From: Ontholestes murinus
Taxonomy: Eukaryota; Arthropoda; Insecta; Coleoptera; Staphylinidae
Reading direction: 5' to 3'
Length of the DNA stretch: 64,000 nucleotides
Assembly: GCA_963969525.1 (NCBI GenBank)
Contig: OZ018390.1
Coordinates: forward strand, 1,736,001-1,800,000
Below the pieces are notes generated by a model, which was not told where the DNA came from, made no database searches, and saw nothing but the letters and a program-made list of their open reading frames with translations. Below are positions 46,981 to 59,390 of this stretch, piece after piece. Every line of letters starts with the position of its first letter. Positions within the stretch are counted from its first letter, which is position 1. A program made the position numbers and the translations under genes.

Positions 46981-47205
46981 TATGCTTACTTTATTCTTCA
47001 TAATGTTCTTCCAGTCAAACTCTGTGTACATGTTTACTTTGTGGTACATCTTTAATATAATGAAGAAGGAGGCACGATTACTTTGTCTTACCACTTTATG
47101 TATTACTTTATTTATAAAGTGGCAAATAAATTATTCTATTTCTAATGAAGAAGGAGACACAATTATGTTGTGTCTCCTTCTTCATTAGAAATAGAATAAT
47201 TTATT
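46981..47205. repeat. Hairpin with perfect 38-bp arms, inside a weaker foldback
   Basis: 47125-47162 and 47168-47205 are exact reverse complements with a 5-base loop (TTATG). A diverged copy of the arm phrase (ATGAAGAAGGAGGCAC) lies at 47061-47076. TACCACTTTAT and ATAAAGTGG pair just outside. The ATGTTCTTCCAGTCAAAC at 47002-47019 resembles the dispersed LINE-tail repeat. Confidence 0.88.
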
Positions 47206-47879
47206 GAGATAACATCATAAAAGGCAATTTACCTAGCTCACTTAATAAATTAAATTAAACATTTCAAATGAAAATGTTGGATGTAATTATTTCGCCACGT
47301 AGTGATGATGATTGATTATGATTGTATGAAGAAATAATTGCTCTAGTGTTCGATACTAAAAATTTATTTATTGTTATTTATTAATACAATTATTTATCTA
47401 CGATCGTACAGAAAGTAGACGCTTTTTGCATCATTGTTCATTGTAAAAGTGGCTTTTTAAAGCACTAGTGCTTTTTTACGTTTTTATTGCACGGTAATGT
47501 CAAACTGTTTTTATTGCACAGAATTGTCAAATTTGACAGATGAATATATTTCAACGAAAAACTTATTTTTTTATTAATTGATACAAATAACTAATAAACT
47601 ATAAATAAAATATATAATACAAACCAAATGGCAGATTTAAGAACTCTGAAGATTTCATTTAATGTAAGTCGAAGCTATTACAATAAAGCGAACATTTTTT
47701 CCATAAATAATAATGGCGGCCGACATTTGTGCAACTTGTTTACTGGTTGCTAAGTAACGCTTTCATTAGTGCACTGCGGGTAAAACATGTTTTCATTAAT
47801 TGAATTATTGAAATGACATTAAAATATTACTCATAAGAATATATTCTTTGAAATCTTTTACGATCGAAGATAAAATTTT
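47206..47879. other. AT-rich spacer with a short palindrome
   Basis: AAAGCACTAGTGCTTT (47459-47474) is a perfect palindrome. TTTTTATTGCACGGTAATGT and TTTTTATTGCACAGAATTGT follow as a direct pair, related to the MITE at 47880-48005. No gene. Confidence 0.45.
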
Positions 47880-48005
47880 GTAAGGCACACGTGTAAAAAG
47901 TTTCTTTATTGCACTCCTGGCTTTAAAAAAACTCGCTCGTTCCTCGCTCGTGTTTTTAAACGCCAGTTCGTGCAATAAAGCATCACTTTTTACACTTGTA
48001 CCTTA
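47880..48005. mobile_element. Short foldback MITE, 126 bp
   Basis: TAAGGCACACGTGTAAAAAG pairs with CTTTTTACACTTGTACCTTA. The arms continue through TTTATTGCA/TGCAATAAA and CTGG/CCAG to a loop flanked by CTCGCTCG/CGCTCG. Coding capacity none. Flanking duplication not clear. Confidence 0.75.
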
Positions 48006-48313
48006 AATAACTATTATGATTCATTATTATTGCTTGCTACATAAGCATTAATAATCTCTCTATTCTCAATTGCAGATGTTATCAGCTTTTTAAAAGGTTT
48101 TTTTTAATTCATTTAATTTTGAGCAAGTTTTTAAAGGTTCCAATTGAAAATAATATTTATTAATTGAAAAAATACAATACTTTTTTAATCATAGGTTTTA
48201 ATTATTGTTTGTATTATTACTTATTTTATTTTACATATACCTTGTTTATTTCTCCTAACATTCTATTTATAATATAAGTTGTTCAGATACATTTTATGCC
48301 TTATGTTTATTAG
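48006..48313. other. AT-rich spacer ending in a splice-acceptor-like tract
   Basis: Unique AT-rich sequence. TTATGCCTTATGTTTATTAG at 48294-48313 resembles a weak acceptor. Confidence 0.35.
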
Positions 48314-48444
48314 GTGGGATGGGCGAGGTGCAGGAATGTAGTAAGGGCGCAGAGCATTGGGAAATCGCAGAAAAGGAGTGCATGAAGAAGTTGTTATTAA
48401 AGATGCTGAATGTTGCAGAAACGGCCCACGTGAAGTAGATGAAG
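48314..48444 (+). other. Possible small exon (131 bp)
   Basis: A G-rich, non-repetitive block bounded by TTTATTAG at its left and GATGAAG/GTAAAA at its right. One frame starts ATG at 48318 and reads MGEVQECSKGAEHWEIAEKE and on to a stop at about 48435 (39 codons). It lies about 1.9 kb downstream of the plus-strand donor at 46398, so it could be exon 2 of a small or non-coding transcript. No homology recognised. Confidence 0.25.
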
Positions 48445-48770
48445 GTAAAAAAAACTTAAACGTTTATTTAATCAAAATTTTATTTTTCTAATTCAAAATG
48501 TTTAAAGAATTGAAAGTAATTTTATTATTTTTTATGCTTACCTCAGAAAAATTTTATATTTCAATACCTTAAAATCGTCTACACATACGCGTACAACGTA
48601 AACATACTTAGGAATTTAAATTAATTATAAATATAGGATATTTACAACGTAATCATTGGATTAATTGAGACTAAACGATAATACTTTTATAATATAATAG
48701 AATATTTCGAGTGCAAAGCACTATAAAACAATATTTTGTGAAAGTCTTACCATTATTTTCTGTGTAATTA
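48445..48770. other. AT-rich spacer
   Basis: Nothing recognised. Confidence 0.45.
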
Positions 48771-48880
48771 TCAAATCTATCTTCACGTAACTCTCAAAAT
48801 CTGTCATTTGTCAACTGTCAGCTGTCACCTGTCAAACTTTATCTACCAGTTTTAGTGGTTAACTTTTATTTGTGACATGT
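48771..48880. repeat. Short CTGTCATTTGTCAACTGTC array
   Basis: First unit group in CTGTCA orientation to the right of the TGACAG arrays. Includes GTCAGCTGTCACCTGTC. Confidence 0.75.
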
Positions 48881-49139
48881 TAACAGTCACATATCGTATT
48901 CAGTCAACTAAAAATGTGGAAAAAATTATCTTGCAGCGATGTGTCGTCGTCGTAGTCGTCGTCTTCGTCTTAGCGTTGGATCTGTATACTCCTTTCATTC
49001 CGACTGATATAACCGTAGCGTTAACACTTTCAATCCCGTACATCATACATATTTTATACTTATATTTTTAATTCATATTTACCACGTAGTTTTAGTGATT
49101 AGAATATGAAATAATTGCTAAGTTTAATGGAAAAGAAAT
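48881..49139. other. Spacer with GTCGTCGTAGTCGTCGTC run
   Basis: Trinucleotide-rich stretch at about 48942-48968. The covering 64-codon frame is a by-product. Confidence 0.45.
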
Positions 49140-50540
49140 TTCCAAAAACCATGGTTTAGTTTAGGAGTTATCACCCAAAAAACTGCAAAACCAATGAAAC
49201 TCGAATCTGAAATTTTTACATAATTTCATCAGTTTTTTAAAGATACGTTCGATGCGGAAAGAATTTTCAAAATCCGACATTTGTTTGAAAACATATACCC
49301 AAAAAGCTAAAAAACAATTAAACACGATTTTGAAATTTTTTCGTAATCTCGTAGATTTTTGAGTGATTGGCCAACGGCGAAAGATATACACAAAAAAAAC
49401 TGAAAAACAATAGCAAATTGCTTTTGAAATTTTCTTATAATCTTATAGATTTTTGAATAAAAAATTTCCAAAATCTGAGCTTCAGGTCAAGATTTTATAT
49501 TATAAAAATTAAAAAATAATTGCAACTCGGTTTTGTAATTTTATTATAATTTCATAAATTTTTTGAATGATAAGTTCAATGGTGTAAGAATTTCAAAAAT
49601 TAGAACTTCATGTTAAAGAGTTATACACAAAAAATTATAAAACAATTGCAACTCAATTTTAAAATTTTATCATAATCTCAGAAATGTTTGAGTGAGTTGA
49701 ATTTTTGTTATAATTTCATAGATTTCACTGGTGAATGCATTTCTACAATCTGACTTGCAGATCAAGAGTTATACCCAAAAGAATTTAAAACAATTGCAAC
49801 TGGAGTCTGATTTTTTTTTACATAATATTTTAGATATTTAAATAATAAGTTCACTGGTGCAAAAAATTCCGAAATAAGAGCTCTTGGTCAAGATTTATAT
49901 CGAAAAACTTAAAATAAAACTATTGCAACTGGATTTTTAAATTTTGTCATAAATAACTTATTAATGATAAATATATTAGTAAACGAATTTCCAAAATCTG
50001 AGCTTTATATCAAGATTCATACCTATAAAACTAAATATTAAAAAAAACAATTGTACCTCGATTCTAATGATTTATATATAATTATAATATTATAGATTTT
50101 TGAATGATAAGTCTTCTAGTAAAAGAATTTCCAAAATCCGAGCTTCAGGTCAAGAGTTACACTCAAAGAACTAAATCTGAAATTTTTACATATTCTCATA
50201 GATTTTTGAATGATAAGTTCACTGGTGGAAGAATTTCCAAAATAAGAGCTTCACGTCTAGAGTTATGCTTAAAAAACTGAAAAACAATTGTAACATGATT
50301 TTACAATTTATTCATAATCTTATAATTGTTTTAATAATAAATTCATTAGTAAACGAAAAATTTAAAATCTGAGCTACAAATCAAGATTTAATTAAATCTC
50401 AAGAAACTAAAAAAAAATACAATTTTTCCATAACTTTATAAATTTTTTAATGAAAACTTTACTGGAAAAATAATTTCCAAAATACAAGCTATATGTAAAA
50501 AGTTATACACAAAAAACTGAAAAATAATTGCAAAACAGAA
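49140..50540. repeat. Tandem repeat with period of about 125 bp, about 11 units
   Basis: Marker phrase TCTGAGCTTCAGGTCAAGA recurs near 49479, 49605, 49752, 49879, 50001, 50140, 50248, 50373 and 50487, giving spacings of 108 to 147. Units also share ATTTTTGAATGATAAGTTCA and AACTGAAAAACAATTGCAAC. A diverged satellite with no gene. Confidence 0.85.
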
Positions 50541-52059
50541 TAAAATTTTTAAATTGGATATTTTTTTATTGAGCTATCATTAATTTTTTTCTTTGCTATT
50601 AGTGGCAGATTTTAAATATCAATTCTTATCTGCCAATTATTTTATGCCATTTGTTTTTTTTTTGCTGTAGTTTGTGATATATTAATTATATTTTTTTAAT
50701 GATTATTTGTCATCTGTCTTGATAAATTGATCAAACATTTTCAAATGCCAATTATTTAATATCATCTGCCATTTGCTTACTCATTTGTTATATATTCATT
50801 GTTATTTGATAGCGGTGATGATCCATCTGTCAACTGTCATTTGTCAAATGTCATCTATCAATTGTCATTATTATCTACTAAGTGTTAGACATCACCTTTT
50901 ATTTATCATATGTCAACTGTCATATGATATAAACTTCCCAAACTGAATTTAATTTTCAAATTTTTTTTTTCAGTCATTGCGAACATAAGTTATTAAATAT
51001 GTCCATTTTATCCCTCAATTAATAAATGACATTTATCATTTGTTGTAAATTGTGTCATTTCTTAAGTGTCATTTGTTAACCGGTGAAAGGCAGTTAATAA
51101 ATGTCATTTGTTATTGTTTTAATTGTCATTGTTTAATTTCTCATGTCCAATGTCATTCGTCAAATAAAAATGTTTCCAAAATGATTTAAATTATGTCAAT
51201 TCATCTTACAGGTTTCTGCAAACGAGTTAAAATATTTTTATTTTTTGCTAATGGTAATTTTGACAATTTGTTTATATCATCTGGCATTTGCTAACTATTA
51301 TCTGTCGTATATGAATCATCCATTTGTTAAGTCTCATGCGTTACTTGATTATTATATCTTATATATTGAATCTATTTTTTAACGATTATTTACATACATA
51401 TATCATTTCACATTTATTTTTAGTGTCATCTAAACGTTAAATTCTGCAATCGAACAATTATGGATTTTTTTCTTTGCTAGTGGCAGTTTATAATTGTCAA
51501 TTAATGTGTCATTCGTTAACTGCCATCTGTTAGCTGTTGTTTATCGACTGCAAGTTGCCAAATATTATCTAAAAAATATCTTTTATCAAGTGTCATTCCT
51601 CCATATTTTATCTGCCAAATTTTGTATACTGTCTACTGAACCTGCCCCAAAAAATTATTTAAATTAACTAATATTTAATTTATTATTTCTGCAGATAAAC
51701 TTTTATTGTTTTATTAATATTGTTAACTATTTACTGTCATTTAGCTATTTTATGTTAGGTAATAATTGACATTGTTAATGGTATTATGTCATTCGGTAAC
51801 TGTCATCTGTGAACTGTCAAATGCCATATGTCAACTGTCATCTGTCAAATGTTTTCTACCAACTATAATAATTGCCATTGTTAAATGTATTAGGTTTTCA
51901 GTTATTTGTTAAGTGTCATTAGTTAACTGTCACCAGTGAACTATCAAATGTCATCTGTCAACTGTCAACTAATTCATCTATCAACAGTCATCGGTCAAAA
52001 GTTATTAATCAACTGTAATCTAACAAATGACATTTGTCATTTTAAATCGAGCAATCAAT

Positions 52060-53470
52060 TTTTCTTCTCTTTCTTTATTAATAGCATTTTTAAATGGAAA
52101 TTGTTATCTATCATTTATTGAATGCCGTCTGTAACTATCAAATGTTATACATTAATTATCATTTGTTTACTGCTTTTGTCATCTATTATCAATTCATTCT
52201 CATTTGATTAATATCATTCGTTAACTGTCATCTGTCAACTATCAATAGTTATTTGTCAATCGTTATCTATCACTGTCATTTATTGGGTGTTATTATTCAA
52301 CTTTGATTTGTCTTTTATCAATTGCCGATTATGGTATACAGTCAATTAAAATTGAACCAAAGATTATGTAAGTGTTCCTAGTTTATTTAATTGACGAAAC
52401 TGAATTCAATTTTACACATTTATTTTTTTCTGCAATCAAATTAACATATATTTTTTTCTTGGATGTTTGTGTCAATTATTTAATGTCATATGTCATTTTT
52501 TATTAACTAATAATTATCATTTGTCATCTATCACTTGTCAATTGTCAACTATCATCTGAACTAATGACAGTTCACAGATGACAGTTAACGAATAACACTT
52601 AACCAATGACTGATTACATAATACCATTAGCAATCGCAATTGTTACAGTTGGTGGATACTCTTTGACAGATGACAATTGACATTTTACAGTTTATAGATG
52701 ACAAATGTCAAATATTGTCTGTTAGCTGTCTGTTATTTATTAATTTTTATCTATAAGCTGTTGTCTGTAAAAATGTTATCTGCTTTGTCATTTATCAACT
52801 TTTATTTGTCTTATGTCAACTGCTATGCAGCGTATGGTATATTATCGACTATCAATTAAATTGTCAAAAAAAAAAATTAACCGATCTGAATTCAATTTGG
52901 TTTTTTTCTTCTTGTAAACCAAGCCATCATAGCTGTTTTTTTAACGTTATGTGTCAATTATTTAATATAATGAATAATTTGCTAACGATTATGTATCGTT
53001 AGATTAATTGTCACCTCTTAACGTCTTAACGTTGTCATCTGTCAAATGTCAATTATTGTCATTTGTCAACTGTCAAATGTCATATGTCAAATGTCATTTG
53101 TCAAATGTCAAATTTCATCTGTCAACTGTCGTCTGTCAAGTTTCATCTGTCAAACGTGTTCTAAGAGTGTGTCATATGCCAACTGCCAACATTTTGTCTA
53201 TAGTTATCGTCAATACACTGGAAAACAATTTAACGTCAAACAATCCTTTTTTTTTCTCATTTTGTTCGTTCATTACTTAAAATAATTCTATTTAAGTTTG
53301 ACATTCGTACCAACAGTTGTCGCGATAAACTGAAAAATAATTGAAAACCGAAATTTATGTTTTGGAGAAAATGATATTCGATGAGTTATTAGATGTGAGT
53401 TATGGATAATAACAAAAAAAAAAAACAATTGCAGATTTTTCACACTTTCTAAATCTACTAGGTGGGAGTG
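52060..53470. repeat. Segmental duplication, copy A
   Basis: Aligns by eye with 57870-59240 in the same order and orientation. Anchors: CCAAAGATTATGTAAGTG (52358), a TGACAG-oriented inset at 52562-52715, TAGTTATCGTCAATACACTG (53201) and GATAAACTGAAAAATAATTG (53324). Confidence 0.8.
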
Positions 53471-56400
53471 AGTGTATTTGAGCTATTACCAATTTTTGCT
53501 AATTTCAATTTTTACATGTCAATTATTTAATGTCATCAGCCATTTACTAACTCATTTGTTATATATATTCTTGTTATTTGTTAACGGTGATATATCAGTT
53601 TCCATCTGTCGAACGTCAAACGTCAAAGTGTTAGTCTCCATGTTTTATTTATCATATGTCAACTGTCACATGTCATTTAATTGTCCTGAAAATAGAAACT
53701 TAATTTAATTCTCTAATTTGTTTTTTTTACAATCATTGCTAATATAAGTTTTTTCGTGACAATTGATAAACGACATTTGTCATTTGTTATTAATTGTCAT
53801 TTATTAAGTGTCATTCGTTGAATGTCAGATAACAAATGACGTTCATCATTGTTTTATTTCTCAATGCCACACGTCGTATGTCCTAAAAATTATTTAAATC
53901 CCGTCAATTCATCTTACAAGTTTTTAATTTTTGCTAATTATTAATTGTTGTCTATTAATTGTCATCTGATAATGGTTATGAATCATAAATAATAAGTGTC
54001 ATTCGTTAATTGTCATCTGTCAACTGTCAAATTAAATATGTCAATTTCATCTATTAAGTGTCATATGTCAATTGTCATATGTCAAACGCTATCTATCGAC
54101 TATCATATATTAAGTGTCGTTTATTAATTTTTATTTGTCATATATCGTATATTGTCAATTAAAATTGTACCAATTTTTTTAAAACTATTATTAGCTTATT
54201 GGTTTTTTTTGCAATCAACTTATTATAGATTTTTTGCTAATGGCAGTTTTTAACTATCAATTACTTAATATCAACTGCCATCTGCTACCATTTGTTGTAT
54301 ATTAAATGTTATTTGTTAGCAGTGATGTATCATCTGCCAAATGTCAACTGTCATTTGTCAAATGACATCTATCAATTATCAATTGTCATACCTACTACTT
54401 GTTATCTACCTACTGTTATCAACCTTCACTTTTTATTTTTTTATCTTATGCCAACTGACATTTAATTCCCTTCAAAATTATCCAAGACGCTTTATTAAAT
54501 TAGCTAACCTAAATTTAATTTTCAAATTTATTTTTATCTGCACTCACTGATATTTTTCTTTGCTAAATGTCAATATTTTGGCAATTAATTATTGTCAACT
54601 GTTATTTACTATTAATTATCATTCATTTATTTACCAACTATTATCTGCTGTATATTCACCTAATAATATATCATACCGACTGTCTTTTACGAAGTGTCAT
54701 TTGTTAAGTGTCATTCGTTACTTGTCATCTGTCAACTGTCGTAGGTTACCTATAAACGCATCAATTGTTAAATGTCAAACGCTATCTACCAACTGTCATA
54801 TACCAAATATCATTCGTTAATTTTTATTTGTCATATATTAACTTCCAGATGTCTTAATTAAATTGATCATCATCTGTTAACCGTAATCTATCAACTGTCA
54901 CATGCTAAATGTTATCTACCAACTGTTATTTACCAAGTGTCATTCGTCCATATTTTATTTGATATATGTCAACTGTCATGTTTGGTGTATTGGCTACTGA
55001 ATTTGTCCCAAAAAGTTATCTAAATTGACCAAAGTTTAATTTTCTTCAGCAGATAAACTTTTATTGTTTCTTTAATTTTGTTGATAGCAGTTTTTAAATG
55101 TCAATTATTATTATTTGCCAATTATTTACTGTGACTTTATGTTATAAAATAATTGCCATTGTAAATGGTATTATGTCATCAGTCATTGGTTTAATGTCGT
55201 TCGATAACTGTCATGTGTGAACTGTCAAATGTTATCTGTCAACTGCCATCTATATCATCTATCAACTGTCACCAGTCAAAAGTCTATCACCAACTCTAAT
55301 CTAAAAAATGTCATTTGTCAATTTTTTTATCAATTTAAACAAAAAATGTTTTTCTTTAAATGTATTACCAGCATTTTTAAACGTTAATTGTTATCTGTCA
55401 ATTATTGAATGCCGTGTGTTATTTACTAACTATCAAATGTTATACATTGCCATTTGTTGAGTATCGTTGATTAATTGTCATCTGTCAACTTTTATCTTTT
55501 ATCTGTCAAATCTTACATGTTGACTGTCATCTAGCAAATCTTATTTAGCCTAATTTCGTTTATACATTTTTATTTGTATTCTCATTCCTTTCGTGACAAT
55601 TGTCATTTGTTTTTAATTGTCATTTATTAACTGTCATTCGTTGCAAGTCAGTTAACAAATGACATTCATCATTGTTTTATTTCTCAATGCCATGCGTCGT
55701 ATATTGTCAATTAAAAGTGTCTCAAAAATTATTTAAATTCCGTCAATTCTTACAAGTTTTTAATTTTTTGCTAATGGTAGTTCTGTCAAATGCCATCTGT
55801 CAGCTGTCAACTATCTTATCTATTAACTGTCAGCAGTCAAAAGTTTTTCACCAAGTGTAATCTAAAACTGTCATTTGTCAATTTTTTAATCAATTGAAAC
55901 AAATAATGTTTTTTTTTTAAATTTAATTATAACATTTTTAAATGGCAATTATTATCTGTCAATTACTCAATGCCGTCTGTTATTTACTAACTATTAAATG
56001 TTTATACATTGTCATTTGTTGAGTATCAGTGATTATTTGTCATCTGTCAACTTTTATCTGTCAAATGTCACATGTTGACTGTCTTCTACCAAATCTTATT
56101 TTTGCTGATAGTGTCGTCTATCAATTTTTATTTTTATTATCATCTGTTAGCTGTTATCTATTAATTGCCATCTGTCATAGGTTATCTATTCATCAACTTT
56201 TTTTTATCGAGTAATCATAATTTTTCTTTCTGTACTAATTGCAGTCATTGAAGGAGAAAATTATTATTTATCAATTATTAAATGTCATCTGTGAACAATC
56301 ATCTATTATCTGTCAAATGTCATCTGCCGACTGTCATCTATCAAATGTCAATTGACATACGTTATTTGTCATCTATCAGGTGTCATTCGTCAACTATTAT

Positions 56401-57205
56401 TTGTCAATTGTTAAATATCATCTGTTATTTACTATCACATGTTACACACGAATTGTCATCTTTTAACGGTTATTTGTCACCTGCCATCGGTCAGTTGCCA
56501 TTTGTTAAAAATCATTCGCTGTCTGTCACCTGTGAATGATCATCTATCATCTGTCAAATGTCATCTGCCGACTTTCATCTATCAAATGTCATTTGGTAAA
56601 CCTTATCTACTAACAGTCATCTACAAAGTGTTACTATTCAAATTGTATTTGTCAATTGTTAAATATTATCTGTTATTTACTACCACATGGTATACATGAA
56701 TTGTCATTTGTTAACGATTATTTGTCATTTGCCATTTGTTAGGAATCATTCGCTAATAGTAATCTGTGAACGATAATCTATTATCTGTCAAATGAAATCT
56801 GGCACCGCATCTATCAAATATCATTTGGCAAACGTTATCTACCAACAGACATCTACAATGTGCCATTAGTTAACTTTTATTCGTCTTATGTCGATTGCCA
56901 ATTGTCAGTTTTTAAGTGGCAATTGTCAATTATTGAATGTCATCTGTTGTTTACCAACTACCAATTGTTTTTAATTAATTGTCATTTGTGTACTGATTTT
57001 TATCGTCTATCATCACTTAATTGTAATTTGTTAAGTGTTATTCGTAAACTGTCATCTGTCAACTATTATCTTTCATCTGTCAAATGTCACCCTTTGACTG
57101 TTATCTATCAAATGTTATTTTGCTAAGGTTATCTACCAACTGACATCTACCAGGTGTCATTTATCAATGTTTATTTGTTTTGTTATCTGTTAACTGTTAC
57201 CTATA

Positions 57206-57381
57206 GTCTGTCCGTTGGATCTTCCGTCGTACGTCACAAACTATCGCTTCAAAAAACGACGAAAGTTTTACAGTGCGTTCTTTTTCTAACGCATTTGGTT
57301 TACTTTATCAGATTGAATGTTTTTGTGTCGTTTCTCGAAGCGATATTTTGTGACGTAGGACGGAAGATCCAACGGATGGAC
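57206..57381. mobile_element. MITE with inverted ends, flanked by TATA
   Basis: GTCTGTCCGTTGGATCTTCC at the left pairs with GGAAGATCCAACGGATGGAC at the right. The pairing continues through TACGTCACAAACTATCGCTTC-like inner arms. TATA lies on both sides (57202-57205 and 57382-57385), as expected for a TA-target element. It interrupts array III and encodes nothing; the 83-codon frame across it is a by-product. Confidence 0.88.
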
Positions 57382-57869
57382 TATATCAACTGTCATCTGT
57401 CATAGGTAATCTACCAACTGCCATTCCTCAATTTGTTTCAATCGAGCTATGGTGGATTTTTTACTAATGGCAGTCAATAAATTACAACTTTTATATTATT
57501 AAATGTCACCTTTTATTTACTATCAAATGTTGAATGAATTGTCATTTGTTAATGTTTACTTGTCATCTCTCAATTGAAATTTCTTAAGAATCGTTCGCTA
57601 ACTACCATCTAAGAACTATAATTAAATGTCATTGGTTAACGGTTATTTGTCATCTATAATCGGTCAGTAGGCATTTATTAAGAATCATTCGTTAACTTCA
57701 TCTATGAACGATTATCTATAATCTGTTAAATGTTATCTGTGGACTGTCATCTATCAAACGTCACTTGGCGAACGTTATCTACCAACAGTCATCTGCCAAT
57801 TGTCAATCGTCAACTTTTATTTGTATTATGTCAATTGCCAATTGTCAACTTTTTCTTAATCGAACCATC

Positions 57870-59240
57870 ACAGATTTTTCTTTATTAATGGCAGTTTTCA
57901 AATGACAATTGCCAATGATTCAATGTAACTAACTATCAAATGTTATACATGAGTTGTCATCTATTAACTGCTTTTGACATCTATTATCAGTTCATTCTCG
58001 TTTGATAAGTATCATTCATTAACTGTCATCTGTAAATAATCATTTGTCAAATGTCATCTATCAATTGTTATTTGTCAATCGTTATCTATTAACTGTCATC
58101 TACTAGGTGTTATTCGTCATCATTTTAATTTGTCTTTTATCAATTACCGATCGTCGTATACTTTTAACTAAAATTATACCAAAGATTATGTAAATGCTTC
58201 TAGTTTATTTAATTGACGAAATTGAATTTAGTTTACACGTTTATTTTTTTCTGCAATCGAATTAACATATATTTGTTTCTCTACTGATGGATGTTTTTAT
58301 TTTTAATGTCAATTATTTAACGTCATATGTCATTTTTATTAACTATAATTGTCAATTGTCATCTATCACTTGTCAATTGTCATCTGTCAATCGTCACCTA
58401 ATAACTGGACTAATGACATAGTTCACAAGTGACAGTTAACAAATAACACTTAACAAATGACTAATTACATAATACCAATAATAATCGCAATTATTACAGT
58501 CGGTGGATAATCTTTGACAGATGAGAATTGATAGATTGCATTTGACAGTTTACAGATGACACTTGACAAATGTATAATATTATCTGTCAACTGTCAGATC
58601 TGTGTTATCTATTAATTTCATCTATACACTGTTGCCTGCTTTATTTGTCTTATGTCAATAAGACATATATTGTCGACTATCAACTAAATTGGTCCAAAAA
58701 TTTAACCGTTTTGAATTCATATTTTTTGCTGTAAACCGAGCCATCACAGCTGTTAGACGTTATTTGTCAATTATTTAATTTCATGTATAATTTGCTAACG
58801 ATTATATATTGTTGTATTAATTGTCTTAACGGTTAATTATCATCTGTCAAATGTTAATGATTGTCATTTGTCAACTGTCAAATGTCAACTGCTATCTGTA
58901 AAATGTCGTCTGACAAGTGTCATCCGTCAAATGTAATTTAAAAAGTATTTTTTGTGCCATACATCAACTGTCCCATCATGTCTATAGTTATCGTCAATAC
59001 ACTGAAAAACAATTGAATAATTTTTTTTCTCATTTTCTTCATACAATGCGTGAAAGAATTTTATTTAAGTCCGACAGTTATCACGATAAACTGAAAAATA
59101 ATTGAAAATCGAAATTTATTATTTGGCAATTTCTACGTTTATTCGACGAGTGTATTTTATTGAATCTGAGTTTTGAATAAAAACAAAACAAAAAAACCAT
59201 TGTAGGTCGAAAATCATTTATCCTCATTTTCTAAATCTTT
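57870..59240. repeat. Segmental duplication, copy B
   Basis: Matches 52060-53470 at a spacing of about 5.8 kb. Anchors: CCAAAGATTATGTAAATG (58172), the inset 58413-58580, TAGTTATCGTCAATACACTG (58983) and GATAAACTGAAAAATAATTG (59085). Confidence 0.8.
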
Positions 59241-59390
59241 TAGGTGAGAGAGTTGTTTCATTACAAGTAGAATTTCTGAAATCTAACTATACTGTTAATA
59301 CATTGAAAACAAAATCTATAGACAAATTTTTCCAAAACAGTTTTTTCAGTGGTAATATTTTGCTTTTAAAGGTTTAACCTTTAAATGTTC
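59241..59390. other. AT-rich spacer
   Basis: Nothing recognised. Confidence 0.45.

Larger units (their letters stand above)
50541..59240. repeat. CTGTCA array III (opposite orientation to arrays I and II)
   Basis: About 8.7 kb of AACTGTCATCTGTCAACTGT-type sequence. Linkers recur every few hundred bases with CTGCAATCGAGCAATCATAG-like and CTAATGGCAGTTTTTAAATG-like phrases (for example at 51445, 54215, 55055, 57440 and 57865). Blocks near 56285, 56525 and 56765 show a 240-bp higher-order period. Plus-strand frames with MSSVNCHLSTVICQ-type repeats are by-products. Confidence 0.9.

Noticed and set aside
48877..49071. 64-codon plus-strand frame
   Set aside because: Built on a GTC-rich run giving a valine stretch; no family resemblance.
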